A stretch of 64,000 bases of DNA from Chryseobacterium kimseyorum (GTDB lineage: Bacteria; Bacteroidota; Bacteroidia; Flavobacteriales; Weeksellaceae). The notes below the pieces were generated by a model. The model was not told the DNA's origin. It was given only the letters and a program-made list of their open reading frames with translations, and did no database searches. Both the position numbers and the translations under genes were made by a program. Of this stretch, positions 61,273-64,000 are shown piece by piece (the first letter of the stretch is position 1; each line of letters starts with the position of its first letter). The stretch spans positions 1-64,000 of the forward strand of contig NZ_JAPDHW010000003.1 in assembly GCF_025971945.1 (NCBI RefSeq), in the 5' to 3' direction.

Positions 61273-64000
61273 ATGTATAAAAATATACCTCAGTTAGCAA
61301 CAGTTAAAATTAGTTGTAATGAAGTTGGAACAGCAGTAATTTACTTTCCTGATCCGAATGTAGATTATGTTTATGTACTAACTGCCAAACATTGTTTAAC
61401 TGGAAAAAATTTCGATAAAGATTTTGAAAAGACAGATATCATCTTGGAAAATATTTTTAATGAAGAGCAATCACAATATTATTCTTATAATTTAACTGAT
61501 TCGGACATTGTCCACATTTCAGAAAATAATGAGGATATAGCATTACTTATTCTTCTAAAAAAGAATATTCTTCCACTGACCGGAAAACAATTTTTCTGTC
61601 AGGTTATCGATACCGATGAAACGATACTAGAATATGAAATAAGAGGGTTTGCCGGATTTAATGATCAGGAAGCGGATCGATCTTTTAAACTCAAATTTGA
61701 TGAAGATCAAAAAGATAACCGTAGTAGATTTATCCTCCGTTCCGAATCCTCATTAGATACTTTTTACCAGCAGGCTCTTGAAAATGTGGAAGGGCTATCA
61801 GGCAGCGGTGCATATTCTGTTTTATTTGGAAGTTCTTATTTTACAGGGATTGTACATTCTTATGAAAATAATGGAATCTTTTTAGCGACAAAAGCTCTAG
61901 CATATAATAAACTGATTCCCCAAGGTTTTAATTTAATAAAAACAGTTAAACCAGAAACTGATCAGCAAGTTCTCTCTAGTTACGAAAAAATTGAAACTAA
62001 TGAGCATACTGTTAATGCAAGAACACGTGAAAAAATAGGGAATTTTAATGTTCCACGTGATGCAACGGATCTTTTAAAGTCTGTAAAAAATAATAGTGTA
62101 ACTGTAGTTCATGGTAATCCTGGTGTAGGTAAATCTGCATTGACAAAATTTGTTGTTGCAGATATGAAAGCATCACGTGAATATTCGATATTAACTTTTA
62201 CTGCAGAAAATCTTTATTGTGAGACTTTGGCTGAAGCTTTAGCAAATGTAGGCAGTGAAGCAAGTATTCCGCAGTTGATGGCAAGTCCTCTTTTAAATAA
62301 GTACTTATTAATTTGGATAGAAAGTTTTGAAAAATTAATTGAATCCAATTTTTCAGGAGCATTTAATGAATTACTTCAATTACTTTCTGGAAATAAAAAT
62401 GTCTCAATAATTTTAACGATCAGGGATTACATTTTACAGAAATTTAAAATTAACTACCAGTTTGAACTTCCTGAAAGTATATCTTATTTTCAGGTAAATG
62501 AATTTAATGATCAAGAGATTGAATTAATACGCACAGAATTCCCAGAGCTTCGGGATTTACTTGATAACCCTAAGATTGAGCATTTGTTGAGAAATCCTTA
62601 TTATCTAGATAAAGCTGTTAGAATTATACCCCAACTACTTCGTGAAGAACTTTTAGATGAATTACAGTTTAAAAGGTTAATGTGGGAACATATTGTAGAA
62701 AATAACAATCCAAAACGGGGAACAGTATTTTTAGATATTTGCCTAAAACGATCAGAAGAAATGTCGCTTTTCACAGCTTATGTTAAAGATGCTAAAATTA
62801 CAGCTGATCTCGTTAAAGATAATATACTTCAGATTGACAAATTTTCTAATGGAAACACATTTAGTCCATCTCATGACATTTTAGAAGATTGGGCTTTAGT
62901 TCGTTTTATAAGGCAGCAGAAAACTGAGGCAGCAGAAGCAAAAGATTTTATCTTATCAATTGAATCCTCTCCTGCAATGAAAAGAGCATTCCGGCTTTGG
63001 TTGGAAGATTATTATACAAACGAACCTGTAGATTCAGTAAATTTTGTGCATAAGCTATTAAATGACAGTGCGCTAAAGCAATCATGGAAAAATGAACTTT
63101 TAATTGTTTCTCTTCGTTCAAATCACTCTAATATATTGCTGGACAGTTTAAAAAATCAATTTTTGATTAATTCTGGACAATTATTAAAGGATATAATGTT
63201 TCTCCTTCAGACTGGATGTAAAAAAATAAATCCAGCAACAAAAGATTTTAATCATTTACTTCCTGTAGGAAGTGGTTGGGATTATATTATTGATTATATT
63301 AAAGAGAATTCTGCTGAAATTAAAAGTATTGAAGGTTTTCAAGCCAGGTATTTAAATCTTATTGAAGCCTGGAGTCAGCAATTGCCGAATTTTAATCAAA
63401 AATTACTCCCACCATCAGCTAAAAGCGCAGCATTTCTTTTAGAAGATTTTATTTATCATGCCCAATCCAGAACTACAGAAAACAGATTAAATCGTTCAGG
63501 ATTTACATTTCTGAAAAAATATGTGGCGATATTCTTTAAGCTTACGGCAGCGGATCCCGAGCTTGTTAGACTTCTTGTAGAAGCTATTCAGAACCCGGGA
63601 ATTGGTAATGCAAGGTGGACTAATACCGCTATATTATTCGCTGTAAGGGATTTGGTTGTTGATGGGGTGAATGCTGATCAAATTTGCCGCTTTTTTCCGG
63701 ATGCAGTTTTTCAAATGGCGAGGGAAAATTGGGCTAAAAAAGAGGAAAGGCATCAGCCAGGAAGTTTAAACAGTATGATTGTTCGACAGCCAAAATTTGA
63801 TGATTTTGGACTGAATGAGAACATAGATCATCACTATAAAAACCCTAGTGGATATCAAACATTCTTCTACTGGATGTTTTTGTATTATCCTGAAAAAGCT
63901 CTTGATTTTATTATACCGTTTTTGAACACTGCTTTTAACCACAATCAGGAAGTATTAAATCATTTAAATCGTGAGATTGAAAATATAAATATTGTTTTTG
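61273..64000 (+). CDS. Trypsin-like protease fused to STAND ATPase, AVAST (Avs1)-like, cut by window end
   Basis: At least 909 residues are open to the window end. The N-terminal domain is a chymotrypsin-fold protease with the triad H40 (TAKHC), D88 (EDIALL) and S176 (GLSGSG). A linker follows, then the STAND NTPase: Walker A HGNPGVGKSALTKF (281-288), Walker B-like LLIWIESFEKL and TIRD sensor-like motif, then a long helical region that in Avs proteins is a target-sensing repeat domain. On seeing phage proteins such proteins assemble and switch on their effector. It is two bases behind the MBL gene. The C terminus and any third gene are outside the window. Confidence 0.8.
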   Translation, partial: MYKNIPQLATVKISCNEVGTAVIYFPDPNVDYVYVLTAKHCLTGKNFDKDFEKTDIILENIFNEEQSQYYSYNLTDSDIVHISENNEDIALLILLKKNILPLTGKQFFCQVIDTDETILEYEIRGFAGFNDQEADRSFKLKFDEDQKDNRSRFILRSESSLDTFYQQALENVEGLSGSGAYSVLFGSSYFTGIVHSYENNGIFLATKALAYNKLIPQGFNLIKTVKPETDQQVLSSYEKIETNEHTVNARTREKIGNFNVPRDATDLLKSVKNNSVTVVHGNPGVGKSALTKFVVADMKASREYSILTFTAENLYCETLAEALANVGSEASIPQLMASPLLNKYLLIWIESFEKLIESNFSGAFNELLQLLSGNKNVSIILTIRDYILQKFKINYQFELPESISYFQVNEFNDQEIELIRTEFPELRDLLDNPKIEHLLRNPYYLDKAVRIIPQLLREELLDELQFKRLMWEHIVENNNPKRGTVFLDICLKRSEEMSLFTAYVKDAKITADLVKDNILQIDKFSNGNTFSPSHDILEDWALVRFIRQQKTEAAEAKDFILSIESSPAMKRAFRLWLEDYYTNEPVDSVNFVHKLLNDSALKQSWKNELLIVSLRSNHSNILLDSLKNQFLINSGQLLKDIMFLLQTGCKKINPATKDFNHLLPVGSGWDYIIDYIKENSAEIKSIEGFQARYLNLIEAWSQQLPNFNQKLLPPSAKSAAFLLEDFIYHAQSRTTENRLNRSGFTFLKKYVAIFFKLTAADPELVRLLVEAIQNPGIGNARWTNTAILFAVRDLVVDGVNADQICRFFPDAVFQMARENWAKKEERHQPGSLNSMIVRQPKFDDFGLNENIDHHYKNPSGYQTFFYWMFLYYPEKALDFIIPFLNTAFNHNQEVLNHLNREIENINIVF

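Overview
The window looks like a chromosomal segment of a flavobacterium close to Chryseobacterium. The signs are low GC, TAnnTTTG-type -7 boxes in front of many genes, a type IX secretion sorting domain, OMP_b-brl_3-type outer-membrane proteins, a GH92 mannosidase, and short palindromic and degenerate repeats of the kind scattered through Flavobacteriia. I saw no tRNA, rRNA or CRISPR array.

Positions 1-31500 are mostly core chromosome. They hold a possible IS110-type transposase tail, a cobalamin adenosyltransferase / TPR / thiamine pyrophosphokinase cluster, arginine decarboxylase, a HAD phosphatase, an Ada-AlkB alkylation-repair pair, a CocE/NonD hydrolase, an outer-membrane beta-barrel protein, two BON-domain proteins, a dicarboxylate symporter, a phytanoyl-CoA-dioxygenase-like protein, GH92, Mrp and NifU Fe-S proteins, a large T9SS-exported protein, ppk1-ppx, and dnaK with a sigma-54-like promoter. 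Most transcription units end in clear hairpin terminators.

Directly after the dnaK terminator begins an integrative mobilizable island that runs to about 40.7 kb as backbone and continues as cargo beyond the window end. The backbone has a zinc-finger/HTH protein, a tyrosine integrase, a membrane protein, an excisionase-like HTH protein, an SF3-type helicase, a toprim primase, MobC, a relaxase, a coiled-coil membrane protein and a Fic protein. Ten TTGTTGA heptamers between helicase and primase are a candidate replication origin.

The most striking cargo (41.05-43.3 kb, minus strand) is a compact module: a promoter, a roughly 190-nt highly structured RNA, an ECF-like sigma factor with an extra C-terminal HTH, and one base later a Cas12f/TnpB-like protein that lacks the RuvC acidic residues, the RuvC-III part and the zinc ribbon. 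I infer an RNA-guided transcription-initiation system: a dead Cas12f, a dedicated sigma factor and a guide RNA.

From 43.3 kb onward lies a defence-type island: an HTH regulator, a 270-bp direct repeat carrying terminator plus promoter (two copies, 43.6 and 51.6 kb), an SMC-like ATPase split by a frameshift, a PD-(D/E)XK protein, a DUF4365-TPR protein, a GHKL ATPase-nuclease fusion, a HEPN-like protein, an AAA-HEPN fusion, and an MBL hydrolase followed by a protease-STAND ATPase resembling AVAST type I, which is cut by the window end. Several genes here are broken by stops or frameshifts, so the island is partly decaying.
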